A stretch of DNA of 64,000 bases, taken from Cylindrodendrum hubeiense (lineage: Eukaryota > Ascomycota > Sordariomycetes > Hypocreales > Nectriaceae). The position numbers were made by a program, and so were the translations under genes. Shown here piece by piece: positions 45,288 to 57,033 of this stretch (position 1 is its first letter; every line of letters starts with the position of its first letter). The stretch lies in contig JAANBB010000129.1 of assembly GCA_014621425.1 (NCBI GenBank), positions 27,710-91,709 on the forward strand. The letters run 5' to 3'. Under the pieces are notes generated by a model. The model was not told the DNA's origin. It was given only the letters and a program-made list of their open reading frames with translations, and searched no databases.

Positions 45288-46848
45288 GGTGGGAGGGGAG
45301 GGGCCGGAAGGCGGAGGGGTCTGCGAAGGGAAAACGGGGACCCTTTTAAGGTGTCAGGGGAAGCAGAGCTACGCTGCAAGGCGCCTCGCACTGCACTGCA
45401 ACAGGATGACGGTGTGCGGCGCGGCGCGGATTTGACACACAGTCACACGCGTGCGGGCTAAGGAGAAAAAAAGAGGAGCTCGTTGCAGCAGCGTTGGGCG
45501 GTTCAGCCTTCATGCATCGGTCTCGATCTGGGGCCTTGGTTTGGGGTTTGGGGGGGGACGCCGGCTAAGATTTTGGGTGAAGGGGGTAAAACTGGTTGAG
45601 ATGAGCGAGCTCTGGCATTGGTGTTTTTGGAAAGGCGGTGCGTCACCCCCCTGCAGCCGCGTGCGATCCGACCCACTGAAGAGCGCGAGGCCACGGATGC
45701 TTCAGGGGACCCGGCAGAACTCCAGCACACTTGCAACACCACCGGCCAGAGATCAGGGGGCTAGACGATGGCCCAGAGTCCCCTAACAACTTGATAGATT
45801 GCGGGACCGGGGGGGCGGTCAACGGCCAAATTTAGCGCTGGCCCGTCGCCATTCAGAAGGCGTCCTCAGAGCCTCTTGGAGCCCCAAAGACGCCCACTAG
45901 GGGTTCAGCCAATGCCGCTGAGCGAATAGCTGCACACGGGACGCACGCAAGACGCGTCCTTTGCTGAAACTCAACTCAGCCGAAAAAGTCGGCTTAGCAG
46001 TTAATCAAATTATCAATCAATCTTGCGGAATCTTGCCCCGCTACGTCTAATGATCCCTCACACCTAATCATCCAGATATATTAACAGCATCATCCCTGAG
46101 ATGTAGTAGCCACAAGGGCCGTGACGGCAACGGATGGCCCACGGCACCCACACGTGAGACATATGTCCATCTGGCTGGCGTGGATCGATTGGCCGTGATT
46201 TGTTGGGGGCCGAGGATCCTCTCGTGCATAATGGCATGTGCGTGTATCCACGGGCCAGCGCGCCATGGATGCATAGGCGGTAGGCCCTATCCGGTAGCAG
46301 CAAAACCAGGGGAAACAGGGTAAGCTTAATAGACACCCGAGTTAATCCGGACCGAGTCCACGCGGTCCACGTCCGAATATTTTACAAGGCTGACCGACGA
46401 CAAACACAAATTCCACGTCGTGTCGAACGCACATGCACGTATTCGCGATGCACAACCATCAACGGCTGGCCACAAGATGCCCAGTATGTATTAATCTGAC
46501 CCCTTCAAATCAAAGCACAACCCGCCTTGAAAATGCAAACTTGAGTCGTCTCAGGAGGTGGGTCGCAGGCCTGATGCCCTCTCATTTTCTTCCTCCGTCT
46601 GTTCTGTCTTCGTCTCCAATCATTCTCCCATCCACGCCCTTCCAATATTATTAGGGAGGGATATGCAAATCCCTATTAACAAATAAAATAAAAACATTGC
46701 TTGAAAAGATAATGCCCAGCCACCAACACCAAGACGTCCAAGGCTCTTAAGGAATGACACAGAAGTCAACGCAAAATGCAACCAAATTCACATGCTGGGT
46801 CGTTCGCCCTCCCAGTGTACAACTGAGCGAGGTAGAACTTATGGTCGC
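45288..46848. other. Intergenic: phosphotransferase promoter and GPI-protein 3' flank
   Basis: About 1.56 kb with no supported gene. It is GC-rich next to the phosphotransferase and AT-rich after about 46600. Short frames lack motifs. Confidence 0.4.
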
Positions 46849-47592
46849 TTACAGCAAGGCGAATCCAACAAACATGCTGCCCATAACGACAGCAAGACCC
46901 CACTTGCGGCCAGCCTCGAGAGCAGTAGCAGAGCCAGACTTGTCGCTAGAGCTAGAGCTAGAGTCGGACGAATCGTCGTCGCTGTCGTCGTCGCCGTCAA
47001 CAACGTCGGTGTAGATCGTATCGGCATCATCGGTGGCCGAGGCTGTGGCCAAGACGCCAGTACCGGTGGCGGTGGCGGTCGTGTTGTACTTCTTGGGGTC
47101 CTGAGCACCGCAAGGGTGGTCCTCACGACACGCCGAGGCACAGGTGTTGCTGCCATCGCAGGCGGTGACACACTGGTTGCCCCATTCCGAGCAGACGAAG
47201 TAGGGGAGAGACAGTGAGTACTCGGAGACGTTGGGCTGTTGGCCGTTGCCGCAAATGCAGCCGTAGGTAAGAGATTTCTAGAAATTATACGTCAGACGAT
47301 GCGGCAGATCAAAGGTAGTGCGAGGGTAACAAACCGGGTCGCATTCGTTGACCTTGGTGCTTCCGTCACCGGTCTGCTGGCAGATGAGGGGGCAAGTGTA
47401 CTTCTCGCTAGCACACCAAGCCTCTAATGAATCACAATCAGTCTATGGCTCTTCGTCTTTCTATCTCTGGGAGTAAAGCAACTCACGTCTCTGGGACAGA
47501 GGCACGCTGTCGGGATCGATCACGTAGTCGGCCTGGGCAACGGCAACGAGAGTGGCGGCCACAGCCAGAACAGTGGAGCGGACGGAAGGCAT
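46849..47592 (-). CDS. GPI-anchored cysteine-rich cell-surface protein, DUF7707-like
   Basis: Three exons (47592-47487, 47423-47335, 47277-46849) encode 207 residues. Joins: PLSQR-QAWCASEKYTC and NECDP-KSLTYGCICGNG. Residues 1-21 are a signal peptide. The mature domain (about 22-125) holds ten or more cysteines in the pattern of the DUF7707 proteins: VIDPDSVPLSQR, CPLICQQ, GCICGNGQQPNVSEYS, PYFVCSEWGNQC and CREDHPCGAQDP. A D/S-rich linker follows, then a C-terminal hydrophobic tail (WGLAVVMGSMFVGFALL) preceded by small residues, a GPI attachment signal. It is probably a cell-wall or plasma-membrane surface protein of unknown function. Confidence 0.88.
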
Positions 47593-50500
47593 GGCGATTT
47601 GGAGGAATTAACGAGCCGGAGAAGTGCTGAGGCGAGTGGTCCGAGTATCGCAAGAAATAGGACGCGAAACTGCAGATCTCAGCGGTCAGCGATGTTCTTG
47701 AACTTGATATTTGCCCTTCAAGATCCTTCAGGGCGTAAAAGTCTGAGGACGGTGCTCGTGGTCATCAAAGGTTGGCATGCAGCGTGATCCCCAGGACAAC
47801 AGAGCATCGGAATTCCCGGATCGTGTGGCGTATGGGTTGGCTCACTCACAATTTACGGGTGTACGAAGAAGGAGGCGTTTGTATGAACGAAGGTACAAAC
47901 GGTGGCGGCAGCGAGAGATGAAGAAGCAATCAAGCGAACGGTTGTTGGAGAGCTCAAGCGAGAGAAGAGGATCATGAGACGGCCGGAGACACGGGAAAAG
48001 AGGAGAGCCCGGGAGTGAGGAGGCGACCAGACGGAATAGCCTTATGCAGAAATGAGCGAGAGCCGGGGCTGAGACCCGCGGCTGGCGATATCACGACCAC
48101 CGGTGGCTAGCAAAGAAGTAACATCAAACAGGCTTAGCCTGGGGCCCAGGCACAGACAGCGTAGCATCCGCAACCTCTGGCCGTGCTGGCCCGTGGCCCC
48201 GTGAGGCTTGGGTGGGATCCAAGCATGGGCCGTACCACCCGCCGCCACTCGGCGCGTTTGCGAACCCAGACCTGGGCCAGGGATCTGCTGCTGACTGCCA
48301 GGCCGCGGTGCTATGTAATTACATGGTGTTCTGCCCGTAGGGAATAGCTAGCGAACTGGCGTGGGTTGGCTCGCCCGACTAGCGATTGGGGGGGCGCCGG
48401 GATGGAGCTTGGAGAGCTGGGGACGCCACTGGTGTCGCGCTGGCGTCCATCTCCAATCTCCAGCAAGCCCGGTCTCCAGCGGGTTGTTCTCCACCATGGC
48501 CCTCGACAATTATGACCTTTGGCTCGGCTCATCGTGCAGCAGCCCGCGCCGTCGCTGCAGCATGTCGTTGTTTTTGTTGCTGTTCGTTGTGTTTGTTTCT
48601 CCCCCAGATCATTGGCTAATACGTCTCAATTCCAGTGTCTCACTCTCGCAGGTAGACTCACCAGTCAGTCAAGTCAAGTCGCTCTCCACTGCAATGCCAT
48701 CATCGGTCATGTCGGATGACAAGCACGGTCTTGTCTCCATCTCCCCGTCTCACAGACCACATCCAAAATGGCTATTCTCCCGCTCGCTTCCCATCCCCTC
48801 ATTCCGTCAAATACAGCACCTCCAGCACCCGGCCCTGCCTGTCCCAGGTGTCTCGAGAGTTGGTGGCGCGCACAGCTGAGTCTTCCAGTGCGTGTTTCAC
48901 TCCGGCCTGTTCTCTGTGAGGTGATTGCGTTGGTTGTGCATGTGCAAGACAGACGGCCGAGAGGCAACCGCACTGCATTGAGCAATGACTGCATCAGCCA
49001 GCCCGCGACACGACACTTTGCATATCGCACATGTCCATCTGCAGTTGGTGGGACCCGGTGCATCATGAGGGTATCCCGCGTCCGACCCTCCGCGGCAGCA
49101 TTACGAGCCCACCCATACCTTTCGGAACATTCACTACGGCATTAGCACTGCACATAGCGGGCGAGAGTGGCCAATTGCCCGCCTCTCAACTCCCACAAAG
49201 GCTGGGCATCCAGAACTGGCCAAGTGCCAACTCGTATTGCTTGCATACGATGGCAATGCCGAGAGCCCGCGCTATGCACGAGAGCGGCTGTGTGTGTCTG
49301 ATAATGGTGTTTGTGCACTGGATCAGCCGGCGGGCTGGCTGAGAGGTGACGCCGAGACGACTCTGACGGTAATAATTTAGGAGCGTACCATGTCTAGGCA
49401 CACAGACCAGCCAGCGCTGGACTAATAGCCAAGGTGCCGGTAGAAAAGTAAATAGGAGGCGCCGCCGCTATCCAGGTAGCATCAGGCCGGGGCTTGGGGG
49501 GATTTATCCAGGATCTGCCATCAACCGAGTCAAGTCACATCAGTCCCAGGCCTCACAGGGCTTCAGGTTGGTGGAGGAAAGGCCAAGCTTCCAAGGTCTC
49601 CATGTCGGGTTTGACTCGCACAGCACACACACGCAGGGGTTTGCCTATGTCCGTCTAGAGCCAACTAGGAAGCTTGCACAACTCGCATAATCAAAAACTT
49701 GGCTTGGGTGGTGTGAGGCGGATGAGAGAATGCAAGATACGAGGTGGCAAGATCGGTGGCTGCACATATTGGTTTTGACTCGATCTGACAGCCTTCAACC
49801 CTCGCCGAACCAGAAGACTCACGACCAAGGGATTGGATTACAGAAATGCCCGCTCCATAGACGGCCGGTAACCCGTCGGCCTGGTCCTTGCGTAGTCAGA
49901 AGCTTGCACCACCAGCAGACCTATCCCACCCATGAAGAACCATCCCATAATCACCTTACGATAGGGCCTCCCCGCTTGTCAGTCGACACTACTCCCTACC
50001 TTTAGGCTCTGCACTGCAAATAAGCTGGGGGAATATCAGCCGAGTTTATTATAGAGAGAAGAGGCAGGCCGCCGCCCCGGTCCCAGTGGGCTTGTATGGA
50101 TGGCACTCCGAGACATCCTATCCTTGGGAGACAAGGCCCCCCACCTTGCAGCACACGAGAGGTGCAGCGCCGGAACTTGTTGGCTCCCTTCCTTCTGAAT
50201 CCCCGTGGGGGGCCGTGTTGGCTGGGCTGACGGACGGCACGGCACGGGTGGTCATTCGGAGCCCGGGACGGTATTTGCAGATGGATGGAGAGTCGGTCAT
50301 CGGAATGCGGCGGCCGGGATGTCGGCGTTGATCCTTCTGCTCCAGTACATAACTTCCCAGACATGGAATGCCACGGTAGGAAGAGTAAACATCTACAGTA
50401 GCATCACCAACAACACACCTAACCTATCATAACCACCGCAAATTCCGCAGGCTACCAATTGGAAAACAGCCTCTCAACGGCAACAGCTCAACGTGTTCCA

Positions 50501-51137
50501 ATACAATGTCCCGCTCCACGGAGCAAGCCAGCGCCCGATGCCCTGCGTTTGTGCCAGACAGTGGGGACGGGCGGGAACCACCCCAAAACACGTCCCTCCT
50601 CCGGGACGCCGCCCGCCCCTCTTCCGGCCGAAAGAAGCATGATGGCGACCTTGTCGACGCCGGTCTTCTCTTTAAAATCACAGCATCATCAAAGCCTCAA
50701 CCACGCCATCGCTTTCTTATCCGCGTATAGCTGGTCGCGTTGCCCTTCCTTTATTGGCCTCCGTTTCCAGACACGTCATTATAGTTTACGTGCACCCTGT
50801 CCGTCCCCACGCTCCCTCGCTAGATATTGATCCCCCTGGTGATCCAATCCTTCCATGCTCGAAATTCATTGTTGCGTCGTTGCCGATATCAACCACCACG
50901 ACTTGCAAATTCTATCCTTTTTCCAGCAGCAATAGCGATATTCCCCTCGCCGTCTCGATCCCTCAATTCAAGCGACTCTCAACTCTCCACCCGGCTCCGA
51001 ATAAGCTCCTATCCACTTGGGCATCAATCTCGACACACCACCGGCCGCCACCTCGTCCGCCCCCTCGTCCGCCCCGTGCGACTCCAACCTCCGATCGCCT
51101 CCAAACCCACATGAATTTTCCCCTGTCGCATGGTTGA
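47593..51137. other. 3.5-kb region without a recognisable gene
   Basis: The longest gene-free stretch of the window. Frames are short, overlap in several phases and show no known motif. The first few hundred bases are the promoter of the GPI-protein gene. The part from about 50750 to 51137 is CT- and CCGCC-rich and looks like the leader of the PX gene. The middle (about 48000-50500) has no explanation from protein-coding content. It may be regulatory or carry a non-coding RNA. Confidence 0.4.
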
Positions 51138-51944
51138 ATGGCGTCGGCGGTAGATCGAGAGCGTGCCAATGGCAACTGGGCCGGCGGCGCATCTCCCGCG
51201 AGACCGTCCGACATCCCTTCCGCGCCTGTCGACGAGTTCCACACCCCACAGTCGTCGCTCAACAATGAGGCGCCCATCGCTATCAGCTTCCTCGAGGAGG
51301 AAGATGCTGCCTCTTCCGTCATGTCCCCCAGCTCCGTCACATCTCCGCCCTACTGGGTCAACTCGCACGGCCACCAGCGCAACATCTCCAACGTGTCGGT
51401 CGAGTCCGTCCTCCCTGCCGGCGCCATCACCCTTCGTGACAACGAGACGAACGACTACGACGACCGCAACAACGCCTGCTGGGCCAAGAGCGTTGAGATC
51501 GCCGACTACACCATTGTCAACGGCAGCGCGACCAACATCGGCGCCTTTGTTGTGTGGAACATCCGTGTCGAGACTCTTCATGTGGGTACTCCGTCAGCCA
51601 GGTGCACATCAGGGTCCAAAATGTATGACTAACCATCCATCTGCGCAGGGAAGCTATATGAACATCAGAAAACGGTATTCGGAGTTTGATGAATTTCGAA
51701 ATCAGCTGGTTTTGACCTTCCCCGGGTTCGAGGCGGCCGTTCCGGAGATTCCGCCCAAGAGTGTCATCTCCAAATTCCGGCCCAAGTTCCTGGAGAAGAG
51801 ACGAGCTGGCCTCCAATATTTTCTCAAGTACGTCTTTCTCCCATATGATCACACTGAACATATGCTCACCTCGTCTACAGTTGCATTCTTCTAAATCCAG
51901 AGTTCTCTGGCTCGCCTGTCCTCAAGGAGTTCCTCTTTGCATAG
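51138..51944 (+). CDS. PX-domain protein, YPT35-like
   Basis: Three exons (51138-51581, 51649-51827, 51881-51944) encode 228 residues. Joins: RVETLH-GSYMNIRKRYSEFDEF and LQYFLN-CILLNPEFSGSPVLKEFLFA. Residues 1-110 are polar and S/P-rich. The PX domain (about 113-228) starts with AKSVEIADYTIVNGSATNIGAFVVW, has the phosphoinositide-contact motif RKRYSEF, the PPKSVISKFRPKFLEKRRAGLQ loop and helix, and ends with the LKEFLF helix. In yeast, Ypt35 binds PI3P on endosomes and vacuoles and recruits the lipid-transfer protein Vps13. The short length and single PX domain at the C-terminus fit this type. The recruiting motif was not identified here. Confidence 0.88.
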
Positions 51945-52595
51945 CGGCTTCATTCCCATTCGTACGACTTCACTGGATATAGTTTCACTCATCAGCCCTC
52001 AGGGAGGGCCTTTTTTGTACAAACGACATGTTATGCTGTTTCTGCATCGCCAGTAGGTAGCTACAATAATGATAATGCCTTGGATGACACACAATATGCG
52101 ACTCACTGCCGTTGCTCTCATTCGTGGTTCGATAGTCAGGCTCATACCAAGGGTTAGCCATGTCGCACAAGATATGGACCACCACATTATCTCTTGCTTT
52201 TCCCATTCTTCGCCAAGCCGGCTCTTTGCTCCGCTGCCAATGCTTAAGCGCATGTCGGTGGGTATACGCAGATGGCTGAGCGCGTCTCACAGGAGAGACC
52301 GTAGCCGTCCATTCCGAAGCGCGGACCTATTGAGTCCTCGACTATAATTACTTGCGCAGTGCCAATGATATGCCGCGTTGCCAAGTGCCGTCTTTCCGTG
52401 ACAAGAAACGGTAGTTGACTCGGCGGTTGCCTCCTTGCGTCATTCAAGCCCATCGTCAAGACGAATAAATCCAACACGAATTCTCCAAGACTACTGCAGT
52501 CGATGAGGGTCATGAACTGTTTCCTACGCTATTAAATAAGGGGCCATTCTCAAGTGACCCTTTTAGGCTTTTGATCGTCTCGTATCGTCATACGC
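51945..52595. other. Intergenic between the PX and IQ-motif genes
   Basis: PX 3' flank followed by the promoter of the IQ-motif gene. No gene is seen in 650 bases. Confidence 0.4.
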
Positions 52596-54410
52596 ATGGC
52601 TTCAGTGCAAGCCATGACGCAACTCGAGCTTCTAGAAGCATGCTCCTTGCCGGTTTTGGCAGAGGCCAATACGACCCCGCCATCAGGGCACCCCCCGGGG
52701 CGCACCAACTCTCAGATGTCCATCATTGCCACTTCATCATCGAGCGTTTTCTGCTTTCCACCCAAGACTAAGGAATACATGGATTCCCTAGTTCCTCCAA
52801 CGGCTGACGGATTCGAGCGCATCGCATCCGTGCAACAAGAACGTGAGGAAGAACTGAGGCGCAAAGCCAGAGAGCTCAAGCGCCAGTCGCTTAAGTCGCA
52901 AGGTCAGCATGAGCGCAACGGCAGTTCGTCGAGCGATGGGCGCAATGAGAGAACACAAGCGGCTCGGGTCATCCAGAGGACCTTTCGAGGACATCGCGCA
53001 AGGCGGGAGATGAATGGATTCGGGCTAGATGCGGGCACTCGGTGGATGACAGCGATTCGCGAGGCCCAGTTCCGTGAAGTAAACCGGCCAAAGTCAAAGG
53101 ACGACACGGATATGTCGAATATGGGGGCAGGTTCCCCCGAGGGGCGACAACACTCAATGGCTCGAGAGAAATGGAAGAAGGCGAGCATGGTCGCGCGACG
53201 GGCAAACCATGATGATGATTCCTCGGACTCATCGTCACAGTCTTCAGACGAGGAGGCATCGCCAGAGGACAGGGCAGCCGCAAAGGCACAACGTCATAAG
53301 GCAAACTCCACACGCAGAAGTGAGGCTAAGATGATGGGTATCCAGTACTTCCTCGAAATGGTAGATCTCAAGCATCGCTATGGAAGCAATCTGCGTACTT
53401 ACCATGAGGAATGGAAGCGGTCCCCAACGAAGGAGAACTTCTTTTACTGGCTTGACTATGGCGAGGGGCGCAACATCGAGTTGGAATCCTGCCCGCGTGA
53501 TCGTCTTGATCGAGAGCGAGTGCGGTACCTCTCACGAGAAGAACGACAGTACTATCTCGTTGAGGTAGACAATGAGGGGCGGTTGCGTTGGGCCAAGAAC
53601 GGGAAGCGCATCGACACGACGGTGGAATACAAGGACAGTATACATGGCGTGGTGCCCTCAGATGACCCGACGCCAGCCTTCAATCCTGTGGTTGAGTCTG
53701 GACAACCACGGGGCTCTGTCGACACGACTAGCTCAGATTCATCGTTGGAGTCGATACGAGAGGCCGATCGAGCGGCCAAGTACGCAACCCCAGGGTTTGA
53801 TGACAGCGGGAGCTTCAAAAAGGTGTCACACTTGTCGGCATCGACCATCTTCAACAGGTTGCTACGCAAGTCAGTTAAGAAGAACACATGGATCTTTGTG
53901 GCCGACACGTCGTTCCGACTATACGTGGGCATCAAGAACTCAGGGGCATTCCAACACTCGTCGTTTCTCCAAGGCAGTCGCATCTCCGCTGCCGGGCTCA
54001 TCAAGATCAAGAACGGCCGTCTGAGGTCGCTATCGCCACTTAGCGGTCACTATCGGCCTCCAGCAGCCAACTTCCGGGCGTTCGTTCGAAACCTAAAGGA
54101 CGGGGGCGTGGACACCAGCCACGTCGCCATCAGCAAGTCGTATGCGGTGCTAGTAGGACTAGAGGCGTACTTACGGACGCGGCATAAGGGCAAGGAGATG
54201 CTGGGGAAATTAGCACACGGCAAGGACAAGATCCTGGAGCCGGAGGAGGTAGCGCGGCGAGAGGAAGATGCGCGGGACAAGAGTAAGAGCGCGGAGAAGG
54301 AAAGGAAGGTGCTGGAGCGGGAGCAGGCCGAGAGGGAGGCAGAGGGCACCAGGGTGAAAATGATGCAGAAGTTGAGGATTTCTTCATCAAGACTAGAGAA
54401 CGACGCATAG
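52596..54410 (+). CDS. IQ-motif calmodulin-binding protein (plant IQM-like)
   Basis: Single exon, 604 residues. One IQ motif is at 121-139 (QAARVIQRTFRGHRARREM), preceded by a charged coiled-coil stretch (FERIASVQQEREEELRRK). A conserved region follows at about 255-330 (LEMVDLKHRYGSNLRTYHEEWKRSPTKENFFYWLDYGEG, continuing with YLSREERQYYLVEVDNEGRLRWAKNG). A second block lies at about 430-525 (KNTWIFVADTSFRLYVGIKNSGAFQHSSFLQG, then AAGLIKIKNGRLRSLSPLSGHYRP). This architecture is the one of plant IQM proteins and their fungal relatives. Calmodulin binding through the IQ motif is expected; the molecular role is unknown. The C-terminus is a charged coiled coil. No introns are needed. Confidence 0.87.
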   Translation: MASVQAMTQLELLEACSLPVLAEANTTPPSGHPPGRTNSQMSIIATSSSSVFCFPPKTKEYMDSLVPPTADGFERIASVQQEREEELRRKARELKRQSLKSQGQHERNGSSSSDGRNERTQAARVIQRTFRGHRARREMNGFGLDAGTRWMTAIREAQFREVNRPKSKDDTDMSNMGAGSPEGRQHSMAREKWKKASMVARRANHDDDSSDSSSQSSDEEASPEDRAAAKAQRHKANSTRRSEAKMMGIQYFLEMVDLKHRYGSNLRTYHEEWKRSPTKENFFYWLDYGEGRNIELESCPRDRLDRERVRYLSREERQYYLVEVDNEGRLRWAKNGKRIDTTVEYKDSIHGVVPSDDPTPAFNPVVESGQPRGSVDTTSSDSSLESIREADRAAKYATPGFDDSGSFKKVSHLSASTIFNRLLRKSVKKNTWIFVADTSFRLYVGIKNSGAFQHSSFLQGSRISAAGLIKIKNGRLRSLSPLSGHYRPPAANFRAFVRNLKDGGVDTSHVAISKSYAVLVGLEAYLRTRHKGKEMLGKLAHGKDKILEPEEVARREEDARDKSKSAEKERKVLEREQAEREAEGTRVKMMQKLRISSSRLENDA

Positions 54411-55414
54411 GCGCCTAGAGAGGCGGAGGAGTGACTGCATCTGGACAAGCTACTAGTATAAGACGATAGAGGACTGCCTGCGGGGGATTCCTTTAATACC
54501 CCTCAAGTTGCATTAATACTTCCACAGTTCATGGATACAACTTATATTAACATCCATATAATCCCGGAACCTTGTGTTTTCTGTGTATTGCCAAAAAAAA
54601 AACCACTGCCACAGGAGGCAGGGTTTCACTCAGAACTACATCTAGACTTTTTAATATTGATGCCAGAGACGAAGCCAGTAGAAGCTACCCTGTAGCCAAT
54701 ATCAAAACACCTGGAAGCAAGTAACCCGAGGCAATAAGGTGTGATGGGTATTAATCAAAGTTTCCGGCGGTCAAATGCATGGTTTTCACTTGTTTGGGGT
54801 TTGTTTGGATGTATTGCTAGTTATGCAGCTCTTCGTTGCTGTAATAAAGGTTTTTGTTGGTTGTCGTGAATTGGGAGCATACTGCAAAGATGTTGCCAAG
54901 AGGACAAAGCAGGTCACAATCAGGCTAGGATAGCTGCACAAGGCTAAGTACTTACCCAACATGTCGACGCAAAACTCATCTACGGGTCTAGAGACGACAG
55001 TTTAATCGGACACGCACCTGCATTGTGATCAAACACTGAAGTGTTTGTTCTTGGAAAGTCGCAAACCACCAAACGCCCAGTGCACTGGCCTGGAATGCAC
55101 TCGCTGGAAGCGCCATGGGCACGGGACTCCCACAGCGGGCAAGTGCCCTGTACGGAGCGCTGAGGTCACGGCGCTCTAGGTGACCCAGCAGCGTCACCCG
55201 CCCCTAAACCTGCCCAAATAACGCCAAACGCCAAACGCCACGAGGAAGGGAAGCACCACCCAAACGTCCGGTCGGTCGCACGAAACCGGTCGGGATATCC
55301 ATCGAAAAAACATCAACAACGAGCGCTCCCATCGCGACAAGGCCGAGCCGGGCTCCGAATCCTGCAATCAGCCACCGAGACCGAGAACCATGCCAGGCTT
55401 CCTCACGTCTGTCA
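54411..55414. other. Intergenic between the IQ-motif gene and SAS4
   Basis: About 1 kb. AT-rich 3' flank with a poly-A tract near 54592, then a GC-rich SAS4 leader. No gene is seen. Confidence 0.4.
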
Positions 55415-57033
55415 ATGGCCTCCGTCACCCGCTCCACACGGCGCGCTGAGGGTCTTCACCCGCACCACCACGCCAGCGCCCACGCCCATCACCTGACGCC
55501 CTCGGCCGCGGCCAGCGCAGGCCTTTTCCACCAGGCCGCCCGGAACAAGCGGGCGCTCGAGGTCCCGGAGCGCGACTTCGACGTGATAAAGCCAAAGAGG
55601 AGTCGGATCGCCGTCGAGATCCTCTCCAAGGGCTCGCAGAACCTGGGCGACGCAGTCAGAGTGCCGCCTGCTGCGCCTGCACCGCGCCCGCGACCGGCCG
55701 TAACCACGGTGAACCCGCCGCCTCCGCCCACAACGACGACGACTGCAGCAGCCCCTGCGGCGAATATCGACCAGAACCTGACCAAACACCAGGCCAAGGT
55801 CATAAATGGTATCAAACATGAGCTGGACCGGCTGCAGCCGCAGTCCACGGACACCCGAGAGCAGGGGCGCAAGCTCCGCTCGCAAGAAGCCACGAGATTC
55901 AAAAGCGAGCTCTCTGCGTACTTCCCTGAGTACGACGAAGTGATTGGGAATGACCCCAAGGAGCACTGTACGTATAGAAAAAATTCCCATCGCTCTTCAA
56001 AGCCAACTCCTTGCCCCGATCTGGTTATTGACCAACTTTAGATCTGTTCAACGTCGATACGCCGATTGTTGTCGTCGACTCCGACCCCAGACGCGCTGTA
56101 GCAAACTCGCAAAGCGCGGTGCAGCGACCCCACCAGGCTGACCAATACCCTGCGCGAGGATATGGCGATGCTCTGTTCAACGACGTGTTTGATGCGCAAC
56201 GCATCGATTTTAGCTTCCTCGAAGCGCAGTACAAGAATAAGGCTCTTGATGATCCCTTGCCGGATAAGATGTTTCAACCCATACACAGGCGGGCAGAGAG
56301 GCTTGAGCGGTCGATACGCAATACCGAAAAAGGACGGGCCCAGCACGAAAAGGACCAGATCATCCGTCTTTTGGAGGGACTCCAGGGCCATGACTGGCTG
56401 AGAGTGATGGGTGTCAGCGGAATTACCGAGACCAAGAAAAAGGCGTTTGAACCAGCGCGAGATCATTTCATCAAGGGCTGCCAAGCCATTCTTGCCAAGT
56501 TTCGCAACTGGATTTTGGAGGAGAGGCGGCGGAAGTTGGAGAAAGAGAAGGCTCTCGCTGAACGAGCCGGGGAGGACGATGACGATTCAGAACGTGGCGA
56601 GGAGGAGAGGGATGAGGATGAAGTTGCCCAGCAAGACGAGAGCAGCGACTCCGCATCACCGGCCAAGCAGCTTCACGAAGAGGCGATGGCCAGAACCAAA
56701 CCACCGACCAAGGGCTCCAAGAAACGGCGGACCACGCCTCAACCGCCTGCTGCAAAACAGCCGACGGCGAAAGCACCAGTTCCCAAACCGCCCAAACCGC
56801 CCAAACCCCCAGAGCCGCCCAAAGAGTTCAAATCCTTCTTCAATAAGAGGTACGAGCGTGATGGGGCGTTGAATCGCCACCGGCGGGCAGGAAGGAAGGT
56901 AATGGCATGGGGACACCCGGTCCCCGAGATACCCCAAGTTGATTTTGATTTGCCGGAAGAATACCTTGATGCAGATGCTTTAAAGGCTCGGGAGAGGAGG
57001 AAGCGCCGGGACAGGCGAGGCAGTAAGCACTGA
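55415..57033 (+). CDS. SAS4: Something-about-silencing complex subunit 4
   Basis: Two exons (55415-55967, 56042-57033) encode 514 residues. The intron has donor GTACGT and acceptor TTTAG, and the join is NDPKEHY-LFNVDTPIVVVDSDPR. The N-terminal 100 residues are histidine- and proline-rich with a conserved ERDFDVIKPKRSRI segment. The Sas4 domain (about 225-330) reads DALFNDVFDAQRIDFSFLEAQ, then HRRAERLERSIRNTEKGRAQHEKDQIIRLLEGLQGHDWLRVMGVSGITE, the best-conserved block of the family. An acidic and then P/K-rich linker follows, with a conserved tail (KVMAWGHPVPEIPQVDFDLPEEYL). Sas4 is the scaffold of the SAS histone H4-K16 acetyltransferase in yeast. In filamentous fungi the complex is inferred. 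Confidence 0.9.
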
